From: UBA7328 sp002471345
GTDB taxonomy: Bacteria; Bacteroidota; Bacteroidia; Chitinophagales; Saprospiraceae
Assembly (NCBI GenBank): GCA_964011275.1
Contig: CAXGOB010000039.1
Coordinates: 1-45,913, forward strand
DNA: 45,913 nucleotides
Direction of reading: 5' to 3'
The notes below the pieces were generated by a model, which searched no databases, was not told the origin of the DNA, and worked only from the letters and a program-made list of their open reading frames with translations. Numbering within the stretch: position 1 is the first letter of the stretch; each line of letters begins with the position of its first letter. A program made the translations under genes and the position numbers. Of this stretch, positions 26,447 to 35,563 are shown one piece after another.

Positions 26447-29323
26447 ATGAGAAAGACAATGCCACTCCCTTTTCTGATATGCTGTGTCATATCTATTATA
26501 AATGCTCAAAACCTAACTCCTGATTATCTCACAGGAATGACATACAGAAACATCGGGCCAGCCAATCAAGGCGGTAGGATTGTAGACATTGATGCTCATT
26601 CTGATGATTTTACTCAGGTATATGCTGCCACAGCCTCTGGTGGGGTTTGGAAATCTGTAAATGCAGGTACAACATGGGAATCTATTTTTGATGATTACGA
26701 AACCGCCTCTATAGGTGATATTGCCATTGATCAAAAAGACGTAAATACCATTTGGGTAGGCACTGGAGAGGCTAATAACAGAAATAGTGTGTCTTGGGGG
26801 AATGGTGTATATAAGTCTATTGATGCAGGAAAGACCTTTGTCAATAAAGGCTTAAAATCTACTCATCAAATTGCTAGAGTTTTGGTACATCCAGATGACA
26901 GTGATGATGTCTGTGTTTGTGCTATAGGTCATTTATGGGGTTATAGTGGAGAAAGAGGTCTTTTTCAGACTAATAATGGTGGAACAAAATGGAATAAGTT
27001 GAAAAATGGTCTGCCAAATGATGGAAAGACAGGATGCATAGATTTAGTAAGAGATAGTAAAAATCCAAACATCTTGTATGCAGCTTTCTACCATAGATTA
27101 AGACAGCCATGGCATTTTCAAAGTGGTGGAGAAAAAGGAGGAATATATAAATCTACAGATAACGGAAAATCATGGCAAAAACTTACAAATGGATTGCCTT
27201 TAGGGCAAACAGGTAGGATAGGATTAGCTATTTATAAAAAGAATCCTAATATTCTCATGGCTATAGTAGAAGCCGAAAAAACAGAATCATTAGATAATCC
27301 AGGCAGTGGAATATATCGATCAGAAGATGGGGGAGAAAGTTGGAAATATGTGAATCAATATAATAATAGACCATTTTATTATAGTCAGATTAGAATCAAT
27401 CCATCGGATGATCAAAGAGTATATGCTTTAACCACAAGATTTATGGTTTCAGAAGATGGAGGGACGACCTTTGTGAATGGGAGTGAGGATCAAGAAGTTC
27501 ACGGTGATTTCCATGCTTTATGGATAGATCCAAATTACAAAAACCGGTATTATCTAGGTGCTGACAAAGGTCTTTCCAAGACTCATGATCATGGCAAACA
27601 TTTTACCCTCATCGATAACTTACCAATTGCACAATTTTATAGGATAAACTATGATATGAGGACTCCATACTATGTCTATGGTGGACTTCAAGATAACGGA
27701 TCCTATGCCACAGCAAGTTTTAGTAGAGATAATAGAGGAATTCTGAATGACGCCAATTGGAAAATGCACTGGGGAGATGGGCAAGACGCAGCTGCTAACC
27801 CATCAGATTGGACTGATATGTATTCATCCATGGAAAATGGTACTTACTTAAAGTATAATCCACTTACCCGTCATATAAGACGTATCAGCCCTAATGCCTT
27901 AAATACCATTAACTATTGGGACCATTTTAATAAATCAGAAGAAGACAAAGCGTCAGCATCTAGATGGAATTGGTCAGCACCGTTAATGATGTCACCACAC
28001 AACTCTAGTACTATTTTTGTTGGAGGTAATCATTTATTCAAATCGAAGGATAGGGGAAATACTTGGGAAATCATAAGCCCTGATCTTAGCACTAATCATC
28101 AAACGAAACGAGTACATGGAAAGAGTGGTGGTATCACCCCAGATAATACTGGAGCAGAAACACATTGTGCAATTCACAGCTTAGCACTTTCTACTATAAG
28201 TGAAGAAGTAATATGGGTAGGAACTGATGATGGAAACATCCAAATAACTCAAGATGGAGGTCTTCATTGGAAAAATGTGAGGAAAGGAATAAAAGGTGTA
28301 CCAGATGGATTATGGGTAAGTAGAGTAGAAGCATCACATTTTGAACAAGGTCGAGCCTATGTCACTTTTGACGGTCATCGAAGTGACAATTTTGACACTT
28401 GGATTTTCAAGACTGATGATTTCGGAAAATCATGGAAAAAAATCACAAAAGGATTTGTAAAGGGAGAAACGGTACGGGTGATTAGAGAAGATCATAGAAA
28501 TGAAAATCTCCTTTTTGCCGGCACTGAGACGGGGGTTTGGTACACTTTAGATAGAGGTGAACATTGGAATAGATTGAAGCTTAATATGCCGACCGTTTCA
28601 ATTTATGATCTTAAAATTCATCCCAGAGAAAATGATCTAATAGTTGGAACTCATGGAAGGAGTATATGGGTGCTAGAAGATATTTCCCCATTACAACAAA
28701 TGTCAAAAGCCGTGTCTCAAAAAGACTTTCACATATTTGATCAAAAAAGCACGACTCTCTGGGAAAACATAAGTAGAGGTGGTCAAAGAGGGCATTTTTG
28801 GTTTGCAGGAGATAACCCAAGTGAAGTTAAAAACAAAGCTATGTTACCTAGAGCTGAAGTACATGTGAATAGCATTATATCCTACTATGTGAAAGAGACT
28901 AGTCCCGATAGTCTAATTCTAACCATTTCACCGTTTGATGGAGATATTAATAAAAAAGTAAAAGTGCCTGCAAGAAGAGGAATAAATAGATATCATTGGA
29001 ATAGAGAGTATGATCCATCTGACTTCAGTTCTTCAGAACAAAGTGACATTGAAATGATAATGAAAAGATATTCTGAATCTATAAGTCACAGACGTGTTCA
29101 ATCCGCATATGAAATGATTAAAGTTTCTGATGATGGATTAGCGAAAAGAAGAAGGTTGGAAACTTTGAGTGGAGGTTATTTGAGTTTAAATATTGATCCT
29201 AGTTTTCTAGTACCAAGGGCAGAAGAAGGTAGTTATAAATTACAATTGAGTAATGGAACTAAAAGTGACTACGGCTCAATTGAAATAGTAGCAGATCCAA
29301 TTCTTGAAATAGATAGAGACTAA
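26447..29323 (+). CDS. Secreted VPS10/BNR beta-propeller protein
   Basis: 958 residues with a signal peptide (LPFLICCVISIINAQ). The N-terminal two thirds is made of sialidase-like BNR repeats: ASGGVWKSVNAGTTWESI, GNGVYKSIDAGKTFVNKG, GGIYKSTDNGKSWQKL, GSGIYRSEDGGESWKYV, WIFKTDDFGKSWKKI and GVWYTLDRGEHWNRL. The start YRNIGPANQGGRIVDI and the segment GGLQDNGSYATA are typical of the sortilin N-terminal/VPS10 group common in marine Bacteroidota. The C-terminal third is a beta-rich domain (SPFDGDINKKVKVP, GINRYHWNREYDPSDF). Proposed roles are protein or glycan binding or hydrolysis; no catalytic site is assigned. No sorting domain is seen at the C-terminus. Confidence 0.85.
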   Translation: MRKTMPLPFLICCVISIINAQNLTPDYLTGMTYRNIGPANQGGRIVDIDAHSDDFTQVYAATASGGVWKSVNAGTTWESIFDDYETASIGDIAIDQKDVNTIWVGTGEANNRNSVSWGNGVYKSIDAGKTFVNKGLKSTHQIARVLVHPDDSDDVCVCAIGHLWGYSGERGLFQTNNGGTKWNKLKNGLPNDGKTGCIDLVRDSKNPNILYAAFYHRLRQPWHFQSGGEKGGIYKSTDNGKSWQKLTNGLPLGQTGRIGLAIYKKNPNILMAIVEAEKTESLDNPGSGIYRSEDGGESWKYVNQYNNRPFYYSQIRINPSDDQRVYALTTRFMVSEDGGTTFVNGSEDQEVHGDFHALWIDPNYKNRYYLGADKGLSKTHDHGKHFTLIDNLPIAQFYRINYDMRTPYYVYGGLQDNGSYATASFSRDNRGILNDANWKMHWGDGQDAAANPSDWTDMYSSMENGTYLKYNPLTRHIRRISPNALNTINYWDHFNKSEEDKASASRWNWSAPLMMSPHNSSTIFVGGNHLFKSKDRGNTWEIISPDLSTNHQTKRVHGKSGGITPDNTGAETHCAIHSLALSTISEEVIWVGTDDGNIQITQDGGLHWKNVRKGIKGVPDGLWVSRVEASHFEQGRAYVTFDGHRSDNFDTWIFKTDDFGKSWKKITKGFVKGETVRVIREDHRNENLLFAGTETGVWYTLDRGEHWNRLKLNMPTVSIYDLKIHPRENDLIVGTHGRSIWVLEDISPLQQMSKAVSQKDFHIFDQKSTTLWENISRGGQRGHFWFAGDNPSEVKNKAMLPRAEVHVNSIISYYVKETSPDSLILTISPFDGDINKKVKVPARRGINRYHWNREYDPSDFSSSEQSDIEMIMKRYSESISHRRVQSAYEMIKVSDDGLAKRRRLETLSGGYLSLNIDPSFLVPRAEEGSYKLQLSNGTKSDYGSIEIVADPILEIDRD

Positions 29324-29522
29324 TATTCAGTATTATAAAGCGCTTTTATTCTTATTTCATACAGTTCAAAACAAAATTCCTAATTCCAATGATACCTAAA
29401 AAAAGGTGTTTGGAAAACAAGCAATGCAATCAATGTATTAGTTTACTTTTTTTTGAATTTGTTTCTCCAAAATTGAAACAATTTGATTTTCATTTACCCT
29501 GTGACACAAAGAAATTTAGGGC

Positions 29523-30572
29523 TTAAAATGACGGACAAATTTGGGCACTGTTCTCGTGAGACCCCGTAAAAGATATAGTGAATTCGAAAGTTCCAGTACC
29601 GACTTGACCCGCTATCTCTCTTAAATAAATATCATAACTTAATCCAAGCATTAGTCCTCTCACCTCAAAACCTGCATACAATGTTGCGTCAGTCGGTTGA
29701 AATACTGAAAGGCTTTTTGTACTTCTTGCCCAAGTTCCTAAATGAAAAAAAGAAGCTTCTGCCTCAACTAATTGAAGCCTTAAGTTTGCGCCAAAAGTCA
29801 CACTGGTGTGTTGCCCTTGTCCATTATAAATTGCTCTCGGAAGTACTGTGATCAAATCTGTGATAGGAATACTTGCTGCAGCATGTACAGTAAGTCTTCT
29901 ATTAAGTCTGGCATTCTCTTGTGGCACCTCTACGTCTACGTCTTTAGCATAAAAGGAAATATTGGGTTCATTTAAGTGGTAATAACTACCGCCTATATAA
30001 ACCCCCAAATTTTTGGATGGTGTGGTACTAAAATTCAGTCCAAATCCAAGATCTGGGTGAGCAAAATTATTAGCAGGAAGCAACTCTTGAGTCGCAAATG
30101 TATATCCATCTTGGCCATTAAACTGATCCTCAAAACTTACACTATTATAATTAATACTCCTTTGTCCTAGCCCAAAATGGATGCCCGCACTTAGGTAAGT
30201 ATTTGATCGAGCAGATAGCAACTTATGATAAGCTCCCATTAAAGCTATTTGGTAAACATCATAATTAAAAACTCCAATCTGATCAGAACTAAAAATGAGT
30301 CCAGCTCCTGCAAAATCTGATGACTTCTTATTTGGCGCCGTTTCAATTTTAAAATCACCTGCCATACTAAAAGAGGTGAAAGGTCTATCTAAAGATTGTG
30401 CCCATTGACTTCGGTAGGCTGATGACACTCTATAAGTACCTGAATGAGATCCACTTAAAGCCGCATTCATGTATACAGGGTATGCATAAAACTGAGAATA
30501 CTGAGTATCCTGCGCACTACCTCTAATACTTATTAAAATCAAAAAAATAATTAAGAATATTCCTCTCGTCAT
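29523..30572 (-). CDS. PorP/SprF family type IX secretion membrane protein
   Basis: 349 residues. A signal peptide (FLIIFLILISIRGSAQ) is followed by the diagnostic start DTQYSQFYAYPVYMNAALSG and YRVSSAYRSQWAQSL. Further barrel strands follow, including GAGLIFSSDQIGVFNYDVY, LSAGIHFGLGQRSINY and HPDLGFGLNFSTTPSKN, and the end GTGTFEFTISF. These outer-membrane proteins help attach or export particular type IX cargo, usually a large adhesin encoded next to them. Here no such adhesin is adjacent. The C-terminus after FEFTISF carries about 14 extra residues. The start of the plus-strand peptidase gene is 90 bases away, so the two are divergent. Confidence 0.9.
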   Translation of the reverse strand: MTRGIFLIIFLILISIRGSAQDTQYSQFYAYPVYMNAALSGSHSGTYRVSSAYRSQWAQSLDRPFTSFSMAGDFKIETAPNKKSSDFAGAGLIFSSDQIGVFNYDVYQIALMGAYHKLLSARSNTYLSAGIHFGLGQRSINYNSVSFEDQFNGQDGYTFATQELLPANNFAHPDLGFGLNFSTTPSKNLGVYIGGSYYHLNEPNISFYAKDVDVEVPQENARLNRRLTVHAAASIPITDLITVLPRAIYNGQGQHTSVTFGANLRLQLVEAEASFFHLGTWARSTKSLSVFQPTDATLYAGFEVRGLMLGLSYDIYLREIAGQVGTGTFEFTISFTGSHENSAQICPSF

Positions 30573-30662
30573 ATTACTCTAAAAACAATACGGTATAGGT
30601 AACGATTATTTCAAGGGTTAAGCATACGAAATTGATATTAATTTGCGTACTTCGATTTTCCT

Positions 30663-31451
30663 ATGGTCTTAGAATCTACACATCTGTATACTTGTATATG
30701 CGAATTGAGCATATGTCCTATGCGAAAAAAAGCAGAAGAAAGCAGTGAAATGATCTCTCAAATTGTTTTTGGAGAGCAGGTCAATGTACTTCAAGAACAA
30801 GAGTCATGGCTTTTTGTCCAAAGTCGAAAAGATGGTTACAAAGGCTGGATCGATAAAAAACAGGTTACACAAACTTTACATCCTTATAACGAGAATTCTG
30901 ATATTCATTACTCACTTGAACCCAGTTATACTATTATTGGTGGGAATGAAAGTAGAATTATCACTTTTGGTGCCATCCTTCCCTATTATGATGGAATGAC
31001 ATTTAAGCTTAATGATCAAAAGTTCAGCTTTTCAGGAACTGCAGCAAAACCAAATGATCTCAACCTCACTGAAGTTTTAGTTGAAAAATTATCGCGCAAA
31101 TATTTAAGCGCACCTTATCTGTGGGGAGGTAAAACGCCCTTTGGTGTTGATTGTAGTGGATTTGTTCAATCCATATATCGAATTCTAGGAGTAGACCTAC
31201 CACGTGATGCAAAAGATCAAGCAAATGCGGGAATGACACTTGATTTTGTCAGCGAAAGTATGACTGGGGATTTAGCCTTTTTCACAAAAGCCACAAATAG
31301 AGTTTCTCATGTAGGCATTATATTAGAAGGTAATAGAATTATTCATGCCTCTGGAAAAGTAAGAATCGACTCTCTAGATCATCAAGGTTTATACAATGAA
31401 GAGGTGAATAAATATACACATAAGCTCAAAATCATAAAAAGAGTATTATGA
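30663..31451 (+). CDS. NlpC/P60 cysteine peptidase with SH3 domain
   Basis: 262 residues, no signal peptide seen. An N-terminal bacterial SH3 domain (FGEQVNVLQEQESWLFVQ, GYKGWIDKKQV) is followed by a second SH3-like part and a C40 peptidase domain: YLWGGKTPFGVDCSGFVQS with catalytic Cys164, GDLAFF, RVSHVGIIL with His216 and IIHASGKVRIDSL with His228. Such enzymes cut the gamma-D-Glu to diamino acid bond in muropeptides, often in cytoplasmic recycling (YkfC-like) when no export signal exists. Normal length and complete triad. Confidence 0.9.
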   Translation: MVLESTHLYTCICELSICPMRKKAEESSEMISQIVFGEQVNVLQEQESWLFVQSRKDGYKGWIDKKQVTQTLHPYNENSDIHYSLEPSYTIIGGNESRIITFGAILPYYDGMTFKLNDQKFSFSGTAAKPNDLNLTEVLVEKLSRKYLSAPYLWGGKTPFGVDCSGFVQSIYRILGVDLPRDAKDQANAGMTLDFVSESMTGDLAFFTKATNRVSHVGIILEGNRIIHASGKVRIDSLDHQGLYNEEVNKYTHKLKIIKRVL

Positions 31452-31654
31452 GGTAATTGAGTTTTAGGAAGCAATTATCAGTCTCTTCTTAATCATATCC
31501 ATCTTAGAAAAACTACATAAAAAAAAGTATACCCCGAATCCTGTTTTTTCTCTTAACATAATTTTAACAAGGCGGAGTTGAGTACACTTTAGAAAATTGA
31601 TGCTTATAGGATCGTAAGTATTTTATTAATCTACAATCACTCTTTAAAAACAAC

Positions 31655-32392
31655 ATGATGAAAAAGATTTTGAATGTATTATTCGGCGCGCTATTGACTT
31701 TTACTTTATTCCTCACATCTTGTAGTGACGATGCTTCTATATTCACAACAGAAGACACTGAAAACTTCGTAGACCAATCCGTTTTTGCAGTACAAGCCCA
31801 AGCCAATGCAGGTAAAATGGGATGTTTTGAGTTTATTTTTCCTATTAATATTTTATTTCCGGATGGAAGCAGCTCAGAAGTTGCAGATTACGAAACAATG
31901 AGATCTGCACTTAAGGCATGGTATGAGGCCAATGCTGAAGAATTAGGACTTCCTACAGGTGAAGATAGAGGCAGAGGCAATAGACCTGACATTGATCCTT
32001 CATTACTACCTAGTTTAGACTTTCCTGTAGAAGTAGTATCAGCAGAAGGTGAGACCATATCAATAGCAGATAGAGATGCACTAAAAGAATTGAAAAAATC
32101 TTGTAGAAAAGATTTTTATGGCGGAAGAGGTCATCATGGACATAGAAGAGGAGACAAGTGTTTCAAATTAGTTTTTCCTGTAACAATCGCATTTCCTGAT
32201 ACGACTACAGCAGAAGTTGCTGATAGAAAGGAATTAAAACAAACAATTAGAACTTGGAAAGATGCAAATCCTGATTCAGAAGATAGACCTTCATTGGCTT
32301 TCCCAGTGACTGTAGAATTGGAAGACGAAACACAACAAGAAGTGGCATCGAAAGAAGACCTTCAAGCTCTCAAGGAATCTTGTTCAAATTAA
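31655..32392 (+). CDS. Lipoprotein with four alternating beta repeats
   Basis: 245 residues with a lipoprotein signal (LLTFTLFLTSC). The mature part holds four related units in an A-B-A-B order. A1 is CFEFIFPINILFPDG...VADYETMRSALKAW. B1 is PSLDFPVEVVSAEGETISI...LKELKKSC. A2 is CFKLVFPVTIAFPDTTTAEV...LKQTIRTW. B2 is PSLAFPVTVELEDETQQEV...LQALKESC. Between B1 and A2 is a Gly/His/Arg stretch (GGRGHHGHRRGDK) that could bind metal. I know similar short lipoproteins in Bacteroidota, but no function. A strong terminator follows at 32474. Confidence 0.75.
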   Translation: MMKKILNVLFGALLTFTLFLTSCSDDASIFTTEDTENFVDQSVFAVQAQANAGKMGCFEFIFPINILFPDGSSSEVADYETMRSALKAWYEANAEELGLPTGEDRGRGNRPDIDPSLLPSLDFPVEVVSAEGETISIADRDALKELKKSCRKDFYGGRGHHGHRRGDKCFKLVFPVTIAFPDTTTAEVADRKELKQTIRTWKDANPDSEDRPSLAFPVTVELEDETQQEVASKEDLQALKESCSN

Positions 32393-32473
32393 AAACTCGG
32401 ATACCCTAAATTTCACGAGAACTTCGATTAACACTTAGTTTACAAATAATTAAATAAGTATTAGTCGAGGCCT

Positions 32474-32503
32474 GAAGCCCTAGAGATAATTCTTTAGGGC
32501 TTC
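32474..32503 (+). terminator. Rho-independent terminator after the repeat lipoprotein
   Basis: GAAGCCCTA (32474-32482) pairs perfectly with TAGGGCTTC (32495-32503), 12-base loop, followed by TTTTATT. Confidence 0.85.
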
Positions 32504-32581
32504 TTTTATTGATATCCATAACCTACTTCTGCTGCTAATGGCAACAAGTAATCTTCATAAGGTAAAAATTCATCAATAATT

Positions 32582-32938
32582 CTACAATCTAAGAATATCG
32601 GTAGGAGTATCACACATTACAGCTTTGCTGCCTTTGATTGCAATAGGGCTCCGAAGGAGATCTGGATTATTTCTGATTACATGAAGCCATCCTTCCTCAT
32701 CAAATTCTCTTCCCTTCAATTGAGATTGATATTCAGGATGCGCTTTATTAAAAAGTTTTTTAGGTTCTATTTCGAGTTTATCAATAATACCTTTCCACTG
32801 AGTGGAAGTACAATTAGCTTGATCATGGCTATATGTCCGAACATATTGACTCATACTTCGGGCATAAGCAACAGTCTTTCTATCAGAGGAAGAAGAGGGG
32901 TTATAATATACTAGAATTTCTCGAGGGTTAGTCTTCAT
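32582..32938 (-). CDS. ArsC/Spx-like thioredoxin-fold protein without the redox cysteine
   Basis: 118 residues of the ArsC family fold. It opens ILVYYNPSSSSDRKTVAYA, where arsenate reductases and Spx carry a cysteine; here serines occupy the loop. The C-terminal half is normal: LFNKAHPEYQSQL, EEGWLHVIRNNPDLLRSPIA and IKGSKAVMCDTPTDIL, with the RSPI segment conserved. One cysteine remains (VMCDTP), but not at the active position. It is probably not an arsenate reductase and could be a regulatory or binding member. Cysteine-less relatives occur in other Bacteroidota, so this is not a fresh mutation. Confidence 0.8.
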   Translation of the reverse strand: MKTNPREILVYYNPSSSSDRKTVAYARSMSQYVRTYSHDQANCTSTQWKGIIDKLEIEPKKLFNKAHPEYQSQLKGREFDEEGWLHVIRNNPDLLRSPIAIKGSKAVMCDTPTDILRL

Positions 32939-33079
32939 GCTATTTAATTTGTGATAAAATAAACAATTATTCTGAATTATTCTAATTTAAACAAACATAA
33001 TATGCAATTGTCTGATAATGCCTAATTATATACCACTACCAATTGATTGTCAGTTATAGAAATACCCTATAGGTTAATG

Positions 33080-33784
33080 TTACAGATCACCAAGTTGTGG
33101 TCTAATAACAATTTCCTCTACTACGGCAGAGTCGCTGAGGTTATATGCAGAAAATATACTTTGAGCTACATCAGTTGCTTTCATTAACCTTTCTTCTGGT
33201 AGATCTACTCCATCCCACGAAGCAGACCAAGTGGCACCTGGAAGGACTGATGTAACTTTTATTCCTTTTTCCTTTAACTCTTCACGTAGAGATTTTGAAA
33301 ATCCTAGTAGAGCAAATTTTGATATAGCGTATGATCCTCCATTAGGGTAGGCCATAAAACTCGCTATGGAGCACATGTTGAATACATGACCTCTGCCCTG
33401 CTCTATCATTCTTTCCACTATTCCTCTAGTCATATAATAAGCACTATAAAGGTTGGTCTCAATCATTTTTTCAAGAGCTCCTTCATCTTCATTTATAATC
33501 TGGCCAGGAATAAATGTACCTGCATTGTTGACAAGTATATCAATATGCTCAAAAGATTCTAATACCTCATCGGCATATGCTAAGACTTCATTTTTCTTAC
33601 TCATATCCACTTTAGCAATATGAACATTAAGATTTGGATAATGATCTTTATATACCTCTTTCAGGTCACTTAGATCTTTTTGACTTCTTGCAGTAACTGA
33701 AATGTTAAATCCATTAGATATTAAAATATCGCAGATTGCTCTACCTATTCCTTTTGTTCCCCCAGTTACTATTGCCGTAGCCAT
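33080..33784 (-). CDS. Short-chain dehydrogenase/reductase
   Basis: 234 residues from ATG 33784; the frame extends seven codons further, but a -7-like promoter element at 33803-33810 argues for the shorter start. Rossmann-fold oxidoreductase with TGGTKGIGRAI (cofactor loop), NNAGTF, the catalytic serine in FNMCSIASFM and YAISK with Tyr and Lys. PGATWS follows the catalytic site. Length is classical SDR. The Arg in SVTARSQKDL after the second strand suggests NADP(H). Substrate unknown. Divergent from mlaE. Confidence 0.9.
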   Translation of the reverse strand: MATAIVTGGTKGIGRAICDILISNGFNISVTARSQKDLSDLKEVYKDHYPNLNVHIAKVDMSKKNEVLAYADEVLESFEHIDILVNNAGTFIPGQIINEDEGALEKMIETNLYSAYYMTRGIVERMIEQGRGHVFNMCSIASFMAYPNGGSYAISKFALLGFSKSLREELKEKGIKVTSVLPGATWSASWDGVDLPEERLMKATDVAQSIFSAYNLSDSAVVEEIVIRPQLGDL

Positions 33785-33802
33785 GATATTCAGATTTAGT
33801 GT

Positions 33803-33821
33803 CAAAATTAGGGTAAATTTG
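33803..33821. promoter_or_regulatory. Adjacent divergent -7 promoter elements (SDR / mlaE)
   Basis: TAATTTTG on the minus strand (33803-33810) and TAAATTTG on the plus strand (33814-33821) both fit TAnnTTTG and are only three bases apart. They lie about 19 and 28 bases from the two start codons. No clear -33 TTG for either. Confidence 0.4.
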
Positions 33822-33849
33822 ATGCCCTTTAGAAAGAATCACGTCGTCT

Positions 33850-34599
33850 ATGCAAAAAACACTTATTCACGATCTTGGAAAATTTATCAATTGGCTTCCT
33901 CAGATATTTTCCAGACCTGAGAATACAAAAATGTATTACAAAGAGACCATTAGGCAGATGTATGACATTGGCATTGGTTCTCTCCCTATTGTTTTTATTA
34001 TTTCACTTTTCATTGGTGCCGTAACGGCGATTCAATTTTCTTATCAGTTATCAGGCACATTGATCCCTCCTTATTACATAGGATACATTGTTAGGGACAT
34101 GATGATCATAGAGCTTTCATCTACATTCACTTGTCTTGTACTAGCAGGTAAAGTAGGATCTACAATGGCTGCTGAGATAGGAGGAATGAGACAAAAAGAA
34201 CATATAGATGCGATGGAAATAATGGGTGTGAATACATCTGCATATCTTGTAATGCCTAAAATTATTGCCGCCCTTCTTATTGTTCCTGTACTAGTTACGG
34301 TGTCCGCATTAATAGGAATAGGTGGAGGATACTTTGCAGCAGTCAATGTATCTGGATTCAGTGATGCTGAATTCACAAGAGGATTAAGATCCTTTTTCGT
34401 CCCACTATATGTTAATATGATGTACATAAAGTCAATTGTATTTGCTTTTATTTTGGTAACTGTGGCTTGCTATCAAGGTTACTTTGTCACAGGAGGAAGT
34501 GTAGAATTAGGTAAAGCGAGTACTCGAGCTGTAGTTTTTGGAGATATTTTGATACTAGTCGCTGATTTACTCATTGCCGTAGTTTTTATGGCCTCATAG
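33850..34599 (+). CDS. mlaE: MlaE-type ABC transporter permease
   Basis: 249 residues with five to six membrane segments. The MlaE family signature is clear: GIGSLPIVFIISLFIGAVTA, YIVRDMMIIELSSTFTCLVL, GKVGSTMAAEIGGMRQKEHI and DAMEIMGVNTSAYLVMPKII. With MlaF it forms the inner-membrane core of a phospholipid transporter that keeps outer-membrane lipid asymmetry. The mlaF gene starts 17 bases after its stop. No MlaD-type substrate-binding gene follows here. Confidence 0.93.
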   Translation: MQKTLIHDLGKFINWLPQIFSRPENTKMYYKETIRQMYDIGIGSLPIVFIISLFIGAVTAIQFSYQLSGTLIPPYYIGYIVRDMMIIELSSTFTCLVLAGKVGSTMAAEIGGMRQKEHIDAMEIMGVNTSAYLVMPKIIAALLIVPVLVTVSALIGIGGGYFAAVNVSGFSDAEFTRGLRSFFVPLYVNMMYIKSIVFAFILVTVACYQGYFVTGGSVELGKASTRAVVFGDILILVADLLIAVVFMAS

Positions 34600-34616
34600 T
34601 AAAAGGAAAGAAGAGC

Positions 34617-35381
34617 ATGATCATAGCTAAGGATATAACAAAGTCGTTTGATATACAAGAGGTATTAAAAGGCATCTCATTTACTTTTGAAAAAGGAAAA
34701 ACTAATCTCATCATAGGTAAAAGTGGGGCAGGCAAAACAGTTCTTCTGAAAATTCTTGTTGGACTACTTCAGCCCTCTACAGGTACTGTCTATTATGATG
34801 ACATTGACATTTGTAGCATTAACAAGCAACAACTCCGAGAGCTAAGAATGCAAATTGGAATGCTTTTTCAAGGTAATGCTCTTTTTGACTCGATGACAAT
34901 CGAGGAAAACATCAGATTCCCAATGGATATGTTCACCAAAGAAAGTATCCAAGAAAAAAGGAATAGAGTGAATTATTGTCTAGAAAGAGTAAGTCTAGAG
35001 GGAATCAATAACAAATACCCTTCAGAGATTAGCGGAGGAATGCAAAAACGTGTAGGAATTGCTAGATCAATTGTCTTGAGTCCTAAATATCTTTTTTGCG
35101 ACGAACCCAATTCTGGCCTTGATCCAAAGACTGCCATCACTATAGATGAATTGATTTCTTCTATTACCAAAGACAATGAAATCACTACTATCATTAATAC
35201 TCATGATATGAATTCTGTTATGGAAATTGGTGAGAATATTTGTTTTTTGGATCAAGGAGAAATTGCATGGCAAGGACATAAAGATGAAGTACTCGAAAAT
35301 GAAAACCCTAAACTTCAAGAATTCATTTTTGCTTCTCCATTCTTACAAAAATTAAGAAGTCGAGCTTTAAATGCAGGATAG
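34617..35381 (+). CDS. mlaF: MlaF-type ABC transporter ATPase
   Basis: This 254-residue ATPase powers the MlaE permease. Walker A is GKSGAGKT (34-41), the Q-loop is in MLFQGNALFDSMTIEEN, the ABC signature is EISGGMQKRVGIARS, Walker B is YLFCDEPNSGLDP, and the switch His is in INTHDMNSV. The spacing to mlaE (17 bases with a purine-rich ribosome-binding site) shows one operon. A terminator follows after 60 bases, so the operon has just two genes and MlaD must be encoded elsewhere. Confidence 0.93.
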   Translation: MIIAKDITKSFDIQEVLKGISFTFEKGKTNLIIGKSGAGKTVLLKILVGLLQPSTGTVYYDDIDICSINKQQLRELRMQIGMLFQGNALFDSMTIEENIRFPMDMFTKESIQEKRNRVNYCLERVSLEGINNKYPSEISGGMQKRVGIARSIVLSPKYLFCDEPNSGLDPKTAITIDELISSITKDNEITTIINTHDMNSVMEIGENICFLDQGEIAWQGHKDEVLENENPKLQEFIFASPFLQKLRSRALNAG

Positions 35382-35440
35382 GACGATATTAAATCCAAGA
35401 GTGGATAACAATTATTCTTATAGAAATATTTAAATAAAAT

Positions 35441-35470
35441 GAGCCCAAGCTTCGCAACTCGGGCTCTTTC
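35441..35470 (+). terminator. Rho-independent terminator after mlaEF
   Basis: GAGCCC (35441-35446) pairs with GGGCTC (35461-35466), 14-base loop, followed by TTTC. It lies 60 bases after the mlaF stop. Confidence 0.7.
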
Positions 35471-35525
35471 GACTAAGGTCTTAAAATAAGAAAACTACGT
35501 CTTTAGGATTTCTTTACAAGTTCAA

Positions 35526-35563
35526 ACATAATTATTTTTTATATATATAAAAAATAATTATGT
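35526..35563. repeat. 38 bp perfect AT-rich palindrome
   Basis: The sequence reads the same on both strands across 38 bases: arms ACATAATTATTTTTTATAT and its reverse complement, with no loop. It contains only one G/C pair. It lies about 60 bases after the mlaEF terminator in a gene-free stretch. Confidence 0.85.

Noticed and set aside
29324..29522. Possible small RNA or terminator between the VPS10 protein and PorP genes
   Set aside because: Only a short AAAGCGCTTT palindrome, too weak to support a call.
34074..34427. 117-codon minus-strand frame inside mlaE
   Set aside because: Antisense of conserved MlaE segments, no own features.
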